64,000 bases of DNA, taken from Wurfbainia villosa (lineage: Eukaryota > Streptophyta > Magnoliopsida > Zingiberales > Zingiberaceae). Where the stretch lies: contig CM046003.1 in NCBI GenBank assembly GCA_025175895.1, positions 94,811,172 through 94,875,171 on the forward strand, read 5' to 3'. The position numbers were made by a program, and so were the translations under genes. The first letter of the stretch is position 1, and every line of letters starts with the position of its first letter. The notes beneath the pieces were generated by a model, which was not told the origin of the DNA, did no database searches, and was given only the letters and a program-made list of their open reading frames with translations. Positions 34,790 to 46,684 of the stretch are shown piece by piece.

Positions 34790-35660
34790 TTAAGGACCCA
34801 CATTGAGGGGTATAGCATCGCCCGACCTCCATTCTTTAACGGAGATGACTTCCATTATTGGAAGGGTCAGATGGAGTGTTTCCTAAAAAAATAAGTCGAT
34901 ATGTGGATTAACCGACTTTGCTTTACCCACCAATGACCAAGGGGAATCATTGGACTATGACAAATGAACTAATGCAATGAAAAGGCAAATCGAAGCCGAC
35001 GCAAAAGCAACCCAGATATTGCAATGTGGCTTATCCAAGGAGGAGCTTAACCAAATCGTACCTTTCATTAGCACTAAGGATCTATGGAATAAGCTCATTG
35101 AACTTCATGAAGGATCATTCGACATGAAGGTATGTAAGAGGGATCTTCTAGTAAATAAATTATATAATTTGAAAATGTAGGATAATGAGACCATGAGCCA
35201 ACTCCATGCTCGCATTCAAGATATCCTAAATAGACTTCACGCTATCAAACAGAAGGTGGAGAACCGCGACATCATAAGGTACACTCTAAGAGCTTTTTCT
35301 AGGACCACTTTGTGGGCATCCATGGTTGATGCTCACAAAGTATCTAGAGATCTTTCTAAAATTAGGTTGGATAAATTATTTTCTAAATTTGAGCTTAATG
35401 AGCAGTCTAACTCGGCCCTGGTAGAGAAAGGTATTGCTTTGTTTGCAGGTCGAAGAAAGGTGAAAAGCAAGCCTCCACCCGAAGAAGATGAATCCGAATT
35501 GGAATTAGGCGAAGAGATGGAGACCGAACTAGTCAATCTAGTTTGAAAGATTATCAAGCGTAGAAGGCAACCAACTAGGCCAACGACGGAGAAGAGACCC
35601 AACCCAAGTCAAAACTACAAGTATTACGAGTATAATAAGAAGGGGCACTTCAAGAAGGCA
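34790..35660 (+). pseudogene. Copia E Gag, broken
   Basis: Reading pieces give HIEGYSIARPPFFNGDDFHYWKGQ (stop after FLKK), then 34977-35546 with a single TAG after NKLYNLKM and a TGA after TELVNLV. Copia Gag features: DLWNKLIELHEGSFD, LHARIQDILNRLH, SRDLSKIRLDKLFSKFE. The family zinc knuckle (compare YECNGKSHYKSEC in element D) survives as YYEYNKKGHFKKAKP, with all three cysteines lost. A second, different Gag/Pol family continues directly downstream, suggesting a chimeric element. The same lesions occur in the duplicate at 55297-56167. Confidence 0.8.
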
Positions 35661-35675
35661 AAGCCCGACTCCATT

Positions 35676-36656
35676 TTGATGGTGCAAAAGAAGAAAGGCA
35701 AGGGAAAGCCTAAAAGTAAGGGAAAGTCCCAAGCCAAGGGCAAAGGCAAGACACTGAAACCTAAAGGAGGGGTGGCCAAGGAAGGGATTTGCTTCCACTG
35801 TAAGGAAGTTGGACACTGGAAGCGGAATTGCAAAGCATACCTGGAAGATCTTAAGAAGAAAAGAAGTGAAACTTCTACTTCAGGTATATATGTTATAGAA
35901 GTCAATCTATCTATTTCTTCATCGTGGGTATTTGATACCGGATGTGCATCTCACATTTGTACTAATGTGCAGGCGCTGAGAAATAGCAGGGCATTGACGA
36001 AGGGCGAGGTAGACCTACAAGTAGGCAATGGAGCAAGGGTTGCTATTGTTGCTGTAGGAACTTATTTTCTATCTTTGCCCTCTGGGCTTGTACTAGAATT
36101 AGATGAATGTTGTTATGTGCCTGCTCTCACAAAGAACATCATTTCAGTTTCTTGTTTAGATAAGAAAGGCTTTTCATTTATAATAAAGAACAAACGTTGT
36201 TCCATTTATTTAAATGATATGTTCTATTGTAGTGCACCTCTGATGAACGAACTCTACATTCTAGACTTAGAGAATCCCATCTATAACATAAGTACCAAAA
36301 GATTCAAGTCAAATGAGTTGAACCAAACCTATCTCTGGCAATGTCGCTTAGGTCACATAAATGAGAGTCGCTTATCCCAGCTCCATAAGGATGGGTTGCT
36401 GGACTCATTTGATTTTGAATCATATGAGACATGCGAGTCTTGCCTTCTAGACAAGATGACTAAGACTCCCTTTAGTGGACACAGCGAAAAAGCAACAGAC
36501 TTATTAGGACTTATACATAGTGATGTGTGTGGCCCTTTCAATGTTGCTGCTAGAGGTGGTTATATGGATTTCATTACATTTATTGATGACTTCAGTAGAT
36601 ATGGTTATGTGTATCTGATGACATATAAGTTAGAATCCTTTGAAAAGTTCAAATAA
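35676..36656 (+). pseudogene. Copia Gag end, protease and integrase (first pol block)
   Basis: One 326-codon frame. Residues 1-35 are a lysine/glycine-rich basic stretch. An intact zinc knuckle follows (C39, C42, H47, C52 in CFHCKEVGHWKRNC), then the aspartic protease motif FDTG (residues 86-89). The integrase zinc region has H227, C253 and C256, but its first histidine is glutamine (LWQCRLGH). The first catalytic aspartate is D283 in HSDVCGP. The frame ends in TAA at 36654-36656 within integrase. Translation without regard to stops continues FKNEVQSQLGKSIK and SDRGGEY (second aspartate). These activities process the polyprotein and insert the cDNA. Confidence 0.88.
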
Positions 36657-38995
36657 TTCAAGAATGAAGTACAAAGCCAGCTCGGCAAGAGTATTAAGAT
36701 ACTTCAATCAGATCGAGGTGGTGAATACCTTAGCCATGAGTTTCGTGACTATCTAGCTGAGTATGAGATTCTATCCCAACTCACTCCTCCTGGAACACCA
36801 TAGTGGAATGGTGTATCCAAAAGGAGAAATCGTACCCTATTAGATATTGTACGATCTATGATGAGTCACACAGATCTTTCTATATCCTTTTGGGGATATG
36901 CTCTAGACATAGCAGCATTTACACTTAACCGTGTTCCATCCAAAGCTGTGATAAAGACACCATATACGATATGGACAGGGAAAAATCCAAGATGTCTTTC
37001 ATGAGGATTTATGGTTGTGAGGCTTACATTCGACGTCAAGTCTCAGACAAACTAGGACCCAAATTTGATAAGTGATATTTTGTTGGATATTCTAAGGAAA
37101 CGAAGAGATATTATTTACATTCCAGTCAGCACAAAGTGTTTGTGACAAAGACTGGGATATTTCTAGAAAGAGACTTTGTTTCTAGAAAAACTAGTGGGAG
37201 TACATTCGATCTTGAAGAAATTCAAGATATGGACCATAGCACTGAGGCCGAGATGGAGGTTGAATAGGAACCACAAAGTGTTATAGATGATGAGATTGTT
37301 GCACAAAAAGTTATGGAACAACAACCTGTTCAGGTAGACCTACCTCTTCGTAGGTCTGATAGGGTACATCGTCAGCCTGAGAGATACTCATTTCTCTTGT
37401 CTGACCATGATCATGTTATGCTCGTTGAGAATGAGCCTACCTCTTATCAGGAAGCTGTGATGAGCCCATATTCTGAGAAATGGCTAGAGACTATGAGATC
37501 CGAGATGGAATCCATGTACACCAACCAAGTATGGACTTTGGTTGATCCACCTGAAGGCGTCAAACCCATTGGGTGTAAGTAGGTCTTTAAGAGAAAGACT
37601 GACATGGATGGACTTACGCATACCTATAAGGGCCGATTGGTAGCTAAAGGTTTCAAAAAAATTCATGGTATTGACTATGATGAAACCTTTTCTCCAGTTG
37701 CGATGTTTAAGTCCATTCAGATCATACTTGCTATCTGCAAAGATACCACGATTATGAGATCTAACAGATGGATGTCAAAACCATATTTCCGAATGGAAAC
37801 ATGCTCGAGGATGTGTACATGATACAACCCGAGAGTTTTGTAGATCCACAACATATCGCAAGGTATGCAAGCCGCAAAGGTCCATTTATGGGCTAAAATT
37901 TGGAATCTTCGATTCGATGATACGATCAAACAGTTTAGTTTCGTCAAGAATGAAGATGAACCTTGTGTCTATAAGAGGGTTAATGAGAACATAGTTGTCT
38001 TCCTTGTATTGTATGTGGATGACATACTACTCATTGGGAATGACATCCCTTCGCTACAGTCTGTAAAGACTTGGTTGGGGAAGTGTTTCTCAAGGAAGGA
38101 CTTAGGTGAAACAACCTATATTTTATGCATCAAGATCTATAGAGATAAATCTAAGAGATTGCTTGGCCTAAGTCAGAGTACATATATTGACACGGTATTA
38201 CTACGGTTTGCCATGCTGAATTCCAAGAAGGGATTTTTGCCGATGTCACATGATGTGAGTCTTTCGAAGACTCAAAGTCCCTCTTCTAGAGAGGAGAGAA
38301 ACCGCATGGATAAGATCCCTTATGCATCTACCATAGGATCTATCATGTATGTCATGCTATGTACTCATCCTGATGTCTCGTATGCTTTGAGCATGATGAG
38401 CAGATACCAGTCAGATCTAGGTGAACGTCACTGGATAGCGGTCAAGAATATTCTTAAGTACTTAAGAAGGACTAAAAAATATTTCTTTATATTTGGAGGC
38501 GATACGGAATTAGCTATAAAGGGTTGCAGTGATGCCAGCTTCCAAACTGACAAGGATGATTATAGATCGCAGTCATGGTTCATGTTTTGCTTGAATGGTG
38601 GCACTGTGAGTTAGAAGAGTTCGAAGCAGGACACAGTTGTTAATTCTACAACAGAGGCCGAGTATATTGCTGCATCAGAGGCAGCAAAGGAGGCAGTTTG
38701 GATCCGCAAGTTCATTATTGAGCTTGGGGTGGTTCCTAGCATAGCAGATCCTATAGAGCTCTATTGTGACAACAATGGAGCGATTGCACAGGCTAAGGAA
38801 CCTCGCTCATACCAGCGGACCAAATACATACTACGACACTTCTATCTTATTCGAGAGATTATCAATAGAGGAGATGTGAAGATTTGTAGAGTACCCACAG
38901 ATGCTAACGTCGCAGATCCCTTGACCAAGGCTTTGACACAAAAAAAACATGATGGTCACACTAGGTCATTGGGTATTAGATACTACAGTGATTGA
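36657..38995 (+). pseudogene. Copia integrase end, reverse transcriptase and RNase H, multiply broken
   Basis: Pieces in order: integrase C-terminal region (36657-37260, with stops, including TPPGTP-stop-WNGVSKRRNR); then 37313-37582 with LRRSDRVHRQPERYSF and ESMYTNQVWTLVDPPEGVKP, the entry to reverse transcriptase; KGRLVAKGFKKIHGIDYDETFSPV; a damaged patch at about 37730-37910 where the usual QASR-W segment is missing; the YVDD active site in VLYVDDILLIGND (about 38010); and RNase H motifs CSDASFQTD, TTEAEYIAA and LYCDNNGAI with the end ADPLTKAL. The stop near 38993 is likely the natural end. The copy at 57158-59512 keeps the segment lost here. Confidence 0.88.
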
Positions 38996-39015
38996 CACTA
39001 GTGCTAGTGGAAGAT

Positions 39016-40837
39016 TATTAGTGAAAGCCCTAGAGACGATCATGTGATGATTATTGTATGGACTTGTTGTATCATATTCCTATATATATCAATAAAGGTA
39101 TTGCTTTATGGTTATTATACTTACTTGTATTGGTGTCAAATAACTAAGTATAATAGCGTCTTTGAGTAGAAGGTTCTTATCTATATCAATCGATTGGTAG
39201 AATCGATAATGAGATGATATAGAGAATACTACTCTTAAATCATTCCTAGTCAAGTATTAATATTCAGGGACAATATTAATGGGAAGAGACTAACATGTAG
39301 GTCAACTCGATGACTTGATCTCACAAGTCATGGATATAAGATATCAAGTTGACACATGAGTATGCATTGGAGAATGTATACTGAATGACCCACCATGAGA
39401 AAGTATCATGGATCGTTATATGAGTGTCATATACTTTCTCATGTGACTATTAGTATGACTATTAGTCCTTGGACCTGAAGTCACCATGGTTCCCTACATA
39501 AGGAGTTGCATACTTTGGCTTCGTCAAACGTTACCCGTAAATGGGTGGACTATAAAGACAATTACTGGATATGTAACAAATTATGCGGAAGGATGTGAAT
39601 GATGTAGATGAGATCTATCCCTCCTATATGACGAGAGTGATATCATGATTCTTGATAGAGTGAGACCACTAAGTGCATGGTCATGCCCAAATGAGTCAAT
39701 ATGAGATATTGAGCTCGTTTGATTATGGTGAGTCTACTTGGAGTTCAAGATATAGATTGTACAGAGGATGACATGGTCTATGCCTCAATTGAACAATCTA
39801 GATGTCAAGGATAGAGGAATATTGTCACATATTGTGAGAGTCACAATTAGTAGTCACAAAAATGATATTGCATCTCAACATTCTTGTAACTTGGGTAGCA
39901 ATGATGTGTTGCTAGATACCGCTCATTGTTTATGTTTCTAAATCGGTTTAGGAGCATTGCCAATGTTATAAGAACTTATAGGGTCACACACAAAGGATAA
40001 TTAGATGGAGATTAAATTCATATGATGGACCAAGAGGATTAGGTTCATGTGATGAACGAAATTGGATTAAGAGTAATCCAAATTAGACTAATTGAGTTGG
40101 ACTCAATTTGATTCAAGTGTTGAATGAGTTTAATTTAGATTTAATTCATTGAGTCAATTTAAACTAATGAATAGAGATTCATTAAATTAAATTGACTTGA
40201 ATCAAAGGTTGAATTTGATCAACCATGGGAGATAAGAGGTCAAGTTTGACTTGACTTGAGAGGGAAGATGTAGGGTCAAGTTTGACTTGACCACATGCCA
40301 CTTCATGGTGACTTGGCAAAGGGGTCGGCCAATGATGATGTTCCACATCATAATGTACACATCATGGTGTGTCACCTCATGAGGGAGACCAAGAGCCATG
40401 GCTCTTAGTATTACACATATGTATTTAACCCTCCATGAAGTGGCCGACCAAATGAATGAGTTAGAGTGGTGAATTGAATGTTGGATTGAATTCATCTTCT
40501 TCCTTCTCCTCTTCTTGCTCTCTCTCTCATCCTCCGCTGTGAGACTTCCTAAGGGTGCTAGCACACTCTAAATGGTCTTCCCACCTTTTGTTCGTGTGGA
40601 TACATGTAGAGGAGTATACACTTGACACTCTACGAGATCCGGCAACCATTTGGACGAGCAAGATAAGCGAAGGGCGTCGCTACAAGGGTAATGCTCTTCT
40701 CATGTAGATCTAAGGTAGATCTAGGTTTTCTAAATATGTACATGAATTTATTTTATTAATCTTTGCATGGATCCGTGGCTGACTTCCGAGGTTTTCGCAA
40801 TGCAAAAAGCGATTTTTACGGCTCGGAGAGTCTAACA
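39016..40837 (+). repeat. Copia 3' LTR (K) of the pol-bearing family
   Basis: Preceded by the purine-rich AGTGGAAGAT. Starts TATTAGTGAAAGCCC (probably from TGTTAG) and ends GAGAGTCTAACA, about 1.8 kb. Its family differs from the LTRs E, D and F. No 5' partner is present, so the pol-bearing element is truncated or recombinant. The 120-codon minus frame at 40202-40564 is not proposed as a gene. Confidence 0.65.
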
Positions 40838-41135
40838 CTAAGCTTATTCTTCATCATCTTGTAAAAGGAAGAGTGTTTATTGTAAGAAAAGGCTTCTCCA
40901 CTTTGGTGTTCTTATCAAAAGGAGACTTTAGTGAAAGCTTGCTTGGAGTAATCCACCTTACGAATTGCCGTGGAGTAGGAGCATCATCTCCGAACCATAT
41001 TACATACCCGTGTTAACTTGTTTTCTTTGTTTTCGCATTTAAATTTGTGTTTCTCTATTGCTTCTGCTAATGACTCTTGTAGAAAAATGAAGAAGGGCTA
41101 TTCACCCTCCTCTAGCCATTCCAATGGATCCTACA
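40838..41135 (+). repeat. 3' end of a copia LTR of family H
   Basis: Reads CATCATCTCCGAACCA and ends CCATTCCAATGGATCCTACA. This is the reverse complement of the start of LTR H at 31988, so the block 31988-41135 is bounded by inverted copies of the same LTR end. Confidence 0.7.
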
Positions 41136-42109
41136 GTAGATTCAATGCATCAACATGAAGTTTAAACACAAATCGACATTTTTAGTGACTAACTCTTAAC
41201 CAAAACTTGATCATAAATTCATATCATTGGAGTTTTAAAACAAGAGTTAGATATTTGCTTTAAAGACAAATTTTAGATGTTTATTTTCAAAATACTAATA
41301 ACAAGTAGGGATTCATGCTTGGATTTTAGTCACTTAAGTTTAATTTGTACTTTATAGTGAGCATTATTTACTTTAAAGCATTGATATTTTGAAAATTTTA
41401 AGCATGGAATCAAGGGGAGAAAAATATTTTGAAATTTTTATTTGAAAATTTGCTTTGTTTAAGGGGGAGTCAAGATCTTATTTTGACAAAAGTATATGCA
41501 TAATTTTAGAGGGAGTTATGCATGAACTAAAGGGGAGACTCTACATTCAAAATATTATTTTAAAAAGAGAGATCGGGAAGATAAGAATCTTCAAAGGTTA
41601 CTTGTCTTAGAATATTTTCAAAACAATAAGGAAATATTTAGAATATCATTTTTGAAAAATCATAGAAGATATGCTTTCAAAGAGAATTATCTATGCTTAA
41701 GGGGAGAGAATGAAAAAAAAATTCTAAGCTTTGAATATTCAAAGTTAAAATAAATAAATTATTTCAAGCATTAATCTTACTCATCTTTGATGTCTAAAGA
41801 TTGAAACTTATTTAGTGATTTTAAAACACTTAAACATTTTCAAAATTTGTGAAACCTCTATACTCTAAGTCTTTCATGATTGATGGGGGAATTTCTTTTT
41901 ATATATTATTTTGATGTATGCCAAAGGAGCAGAGAGTGTAAGATTTAAAGTTATAAGTAGATGCATTTACTTATGTGAACTTGATATTGTAAATGCATTT
42001 TATTGTATGTGAACTTGATATTGTAAATGCATGTGAACTTGGTATTGCATTTTGCTATATTCCTCGTAACTTCAACCGATGTGTTATTATACATCAAAAA
42101 GGAGAAGAT
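41136..42109 (+). other. Element D 3' interior with purine-rich tracts
   Basis: Non-coding, with repeated runs such as AAGGGGAG, AAGGGGGAGTC and AAGGGGAGA, ending in the likely polypurine tract AAAAAGGAGAAGAT (about 42096-42109) right before the LTR start TGTTGG. Such runs are common between pol or gag and the 3' LTR of plant copia elements. No gene seen. Confidence 0.65.
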
Positions 42110-42199
42110 TGTTGGTGCGGAGAGCATCACTCCTGAGTTTTGATGTATGAATCATAGTTTAAAGTTAGGATAATCTTGTGATTTGATATATGTATTAAG
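42110..42199 (+). repeat. Element D 3' LTR, first 90 bases
   Basis: Starts TGTTGGTGCGGAGAGC and contains TGATTTGATATATGTATTAA, matching the start of the 5' LTR near 4450-4476. Interrupted after TTAAG by the solo LTR. Confidence 0.72.
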
Positions 42200-43838
42200 T
42201 GTTAGGACCTTTGTCGTCGCTAGGGGGTGAATAACATTTCACAATTTCTTCGCTTGGATTCATCGTAATTTTTCTACAATCTTTAGTATGCAGCAGAATA
42301 CACAATACACAGTAGAAATAAATACAAAAGGAAGCACAAGCAAAACACACAATTTTACGTAGTTTAGAACCCTAGTTCATACTCTATGGTTGAGCTCTAG
42401 AGTGAGCGCTAGTGATGCACACCACCACTAAACCTTCTTCTTTTTGGAAGCAATCCGGAGGTGGAGAAACCTCTTACAAAATAAATAAAGAAGTGAAAAT
42501 ACTTTACAAATGAGAGCTTTTGATTGCTTAATGATTTGGTTGCTTTGAGATGCTTTAAGGATTGGAAAGCACCAACTGTTCCCCTTCAAGAGCTCCAAGA
42601 ACTGGCAGCTCGAAACCTCCTATGTAGCCTCCATTTAAAGCATCGCTCGGACTGATTTTTGGCCTAGTAGTCGACTGCCCTTACCCACTAGTCGATTGCC
42701 CAATTATCCGTTGTCTCACAATAGACTAAAATAACCAACCAATGATTTCGATTGACTTAGTAGTCAACTGCCATAAACCAGCAGTCAACTATCAAACATT
42801 TTGTGCCTTGTCTACTTAAGATCAGTCAACTACTCAACCCTAACATAATCAATCACATGGTCACCGACTAGTCTAACTCACTAGAGTCCTGGCCGATTAC
42901 ATAACCAAGAGATCGGGTCATAACCCCGCCGACTACCCGAGTCAACTGAGCTCTTGAGTGCGAGTATTCACCACCGATCGTCCATAACCCCACCAACTAC
43001 CAAACACCTCTGATTATTTTAGCTCACTAGTTAACTGAACCAAGTTTTAGTCAATTGGTGAATCTCAGAACTGAGGTTTAACCCAAGTATGATCCCCTCA
43101 TACTTGACACTCACCCTTAGCCTAGACCTAAGCCTTTATGCCACTTCCATCAGCCTCACACCCTCAGGGTCCATTCGAGTCCTCCATGACTCCTTCACCC
43201 TTCATGCTAGCCTTCAAATGCTTTCATCAACTTTGTCATGCCATCGGGTACTCTTAGCCTAGACCTAAACTTTCAAACCATTTTCAATCAGCCTCACACC
43301 CTTGGTTTGAGTCCACGACTCCTCACCCTTGGCGCTAGCCTTCAAGTGCTTCCATCAGCTTTGTCATGTTATTAGGTCTACCTTTTCCAGGAGACCGTGC
43401 CTCCAGAACTTCCATTGCCAAGTCTCCATACTTGGACCTTCACAACCAAGACTACACCCTTAGACTTACATGACCAAGACTACACACTTTGACTTTCCCT
43501 TTGTCAAATATCCATATTTGGGCTTTCTCCGCCAAGACTACACACTTGAACTTTTTCTTTTCCAAGAATCCATTCTTAGACTTCTCCATTGTCAAATATT
43601 CATATTTTAGACTTCTCACCGAGTCTCACTGAGCCTTGGCCAAAACCTTGACCTGAGACTGATTGCTCCAACAATCTCCTCCTAATAATTTTCCTCACAT
43701 GACCATAGATGTCCCAAACTATCCATTAGTCATATGATCATATGTATTGTCAAACTCATTGTCAAACATCAAAACACTACTTGAGTCCCACTCGAGCTTG
43801 GTCAATCTTGATTCGAGACCGATTACACCAATATTAAG
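42195..43838 (-). mobile_element. Solo copia LTR (I), inverted
   Basis: The insertion 42200-43833 (1,634 bp) has flanking TTAAG duplications (42195-42199 and 43834-43838). On the plus strand it starts TGTTAGGACC and ends TTACACCAATA, so the LTR reads TATTGG...CCTAACA on the minus strand (first bases changed from TG to TA). It has a GTCGACTG motif cluster (42665-43070) and no internal coding region, as expected after LTR-LTR recombination. Confidence 0.75.
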
Positions 43839-45074
43839 TGTGCAAGCTTAATAGGAAAGTCCTAGTAGGTCAGGTTGATCGGATACTAGGCAGAAGTCTT
43901 GATAGATCAGGAGGACCAGACACTAGGCATGAATTCAGATGGGTCGACTGGACAAGACATCTTGTAGAAGACTGATTGCGTTAGGGAGACCGAACAACCG
44001 ATATGAAGTCCAGTTGGGTCAGGAAGATCAGACAACTAACATGAAGACTTGGTGGGTCAGATTGGATGTCAAGTGAAGTAAGTCCGACTAGACAACCGAC
44101 AAGTAAACTCTCGAGTGGAGAGGTGACATCGAGTCCTCAATTGGGGACAAAGTAAGCGTCGATCCGATAGAGGGTCCATGTTGGACTCTGAAATCGAGAT
44201 CGGACAGTATTACTACTGCCAAGTGAAATTATATTATGCATTGCGCTAACTCTATGTTGCAAGTCTCCACACGACTGGACAAAGTCCAAGCGCCTCAGAC
44301 CCAGTCGACTGGACCAGGTCTAGGCAATTGGGATGCCGAGTTGGCAAGTGAGCTGTCATTCGACTGTAGATCTTATGATCGAGATGACAGGTGTTCCAGT
44401 CGATTGGACCGGGTCTAGGTGACTGGGATAGGAAAATTCCAAAACTGCGAAGGAGTGGAGCTAGCTGACTTGGAGTCGACTGGACCAGGTACAGGTGACT
44501 AGAAATGCTAGAATATCATATCGACGGGCTGATATAGAGTCTACTGGAGGGTGGTCCAAGTGACTAGAATGAGCTTATAAAAGAAATGGAGGACCAACTC
44601 CGAATTCAAGTTTTTCTACTATTGATCTAAGTGCTGCTACTTCATTTGTTGTCCGCAAGATCCTTGTCACGTCGCAACTCCACAACTCCAACACTAAGAA
44701 CTCCAAGTTCAACACCTTCGAGTGTTAGTATACTTATTTTTGTGCACTTCTTTTTCATTTATTGTACTTAAATTGTAGAGGGTAGGTAGCTTGTTATCTT
44801 ATCCTCATCTTTTTTAAAAGTGAACCCTCCAAATAGAGAGTTCTTGATTGAGGGTTTTTATTGAATTGTCCGACGAGGTGACTATTGGAGTCACAGGCCT
44901 TGGAGTAGAAATCCGACTAGGATTGTGAACCAAGTAAAAATCCTTGTGTATTTTGTTCTTAGTTTCTTTTAATTCCGTTGCATATTACTCTTGATTTTGA
45001 AAAAGAATAAGAAAAATTTTAAAAGTAAAAAAAAAATATTTAAACCCTCCTTTCTCGATAGATTCAATCCTACA
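43839..45074 (+). repeat. Element D 3' LTR, main part
   Basis: Continues TGTGCAAGC after the solo LTR and aligns with the 5' LTR right part. Ends CAATCCTACA, followed by the ATGTT duplication at 45075. Contains GTCGACTGGACC-type words (44260-44560). Confidence 0.78.
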
Positions 45075-45079
45075 ATGTT

Positions 45080-46684
45080 ATGATAATATATATTTGCCAA
45101 CTTAAATAAATAACAATAAAAGTTATATACAAATTACAAGTTTATAATTTTATGGAAGTACTGAAATCTAAATAATTAATTAAATTATCTACCAAATAAA
45201 TTTTATAAATATAGACTAATTTATCAAAAATATAATTTTATGATTCTAATGATTTTTATTAAAAATTATCTTTTTCTACTGTACTTTCAGTTACAATTTA
45301 CAATTGCAATATATAAAATATTTTATAATTTATAAATAATCATACAGGAGAGAGTTAATCCTTTTATAAAAAAAATATATTGGATTTTAAAAAATATTGC
45401 TTAATATGATCGAAGTTTATAGTGGTAAAAAATTTTATATTTTGAAGGAGTAATTTACGTGTCAATTAGTAAATTAGGTTGTATTTTAAAAATAAGAATA
45501 AATTAACACTAACTGATTTATAAAAATAAATTACAAACATATTTAAATTAAAATAACTCTTCTAGACTCAAATTTTAATATTCAAATTAGGATATTCTGT
45601 AGTTTAAATGGTTAGTTATTTTTTTTATTTTTAATACATAAGAAATTTATAAATCAATTTATATTAAAAAAATTGACACAATAATTTCATACTAATTTAT
45701 TAAATAATTTTTGGACAAATTATTTTTATTAAACAAAAGGATAAATTTTCTATTTAGAATGTTTAACAATTTATAATAGTCTTGAAAGTGTAATTGATTA
45801 AAAATTATCTTAAAATATAATTTTGAATCAAAATGATTTTTATCTTAAAAATTGATTCATTATTTCTTTTTAATGTATATATGTATTAATAATAGTCAAT
45901 TCAATTAATTTATTTTAATTTTATGTGAATATTAAATGATAGATCGAGAAATATTTTATTTATAATATTAAATATATTTCAAATTCTTGATAAAAAAATT
46001 TAAGTGTTATTTTTTAAATTTGTTATGAATATTTTTGTCAATTTTTTTTTAAAATCCTTCCTAATTACTCCCTATCTTATCATTAAATTTACTTTTTCTT
46101 TACCAATTTCTAAATGTGTAACGTGTGCTCTTTTATTTATTTTTTAAAATCCTTCTTAAATCCTAATTACTCCCTATCTTATTCATCAAATCAAATCTAT
46201 CTTTTTCTTTATCAATTTCCAAAGCCTAAGTGTGCTTCCATAATTCAATTCCATGCTCCGTGACTCCACCAATCTCTTCATCTTCCAACGAAAACACTTC
46301 CAACTTCCTCATTTATTTTCCTTCTCATTTCTTCCTCTTTCTTTCTCCTCTCCCACAACTTTAGTGCACGCTACTCTTCTTCATCCTCTTGGAGTCTTGG
46401 TTCACCAACTAAGATCTTAAACTCTCAAACTCTCAGATCTTGATTATCGACAGATTTCTACAAAAGGTTAATGATTTTTATTTTTTTCTCCTTTTTTTTT
46501 CAGTAGTTTCTCCATTGATTTGTTTAATTAAGCATGATATATTTTATTTTATATGTTATCATTGCACTTTGTTGTTTTATTATTCTTATTTCATAAATTT
46601 TAAATTACACTTTGTTATAATTAGGGAATTTTTTTTACATCATTTGTTGATTTCACTTAGGATTTTTATTATTTTCAATCATCA
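45080..46684. other. AT-rich spacer and 5' region of hAT2
   Basis: Very AT-rich to about 46230 with no gene or repeat recognised. From about 46240 the composition shifts (CT-rich), like a promoter or leader region, and a leader exon/intron border ACAAAAG-GTTAATG near 46464 is plausible. No protein-coding frame is supported. Confidence 0.5.

Larger units (their letters stand above)
4402..45079 (+). mobile_element. Ty1/copia retrotransposon (element D), expanded to 40.7 kb by nested insertions
   Basis: The outermost element runs 4407-45074 and is flanked by the 5-bp duplication ATGTT (4402-4406 and 45075-45079). Its 5' LTR is 4407-4697 plus 29942-30897. Its 3' LTR is 42110-42199 plus 43839-45074. 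The two LTRs match through recognisable stretches such as AAACTCTC-GAGTGGAGAGGTGA, GTAAGCGTCGATCCGA, and a common end in TCCTACA. After removing insertions the interior is about 2 kb (30898-31987 and 41136-42109) and holds only gag, so the parent looks like a gag-only, non-autonomous copia element. The 5' LTR carries the hAT stack, the interior carries a rearranged copia block, and the 3' LTR carries a solo LTR. Confidence 0.8.

Noticed and set aside
40202..40564. 120-codon minus frame (and its duplicate at 60719-61012)
   Set aside because: It lies wholly inside copia LTR K and its first part is lost in the duplicate through a small difference; no domain seen.
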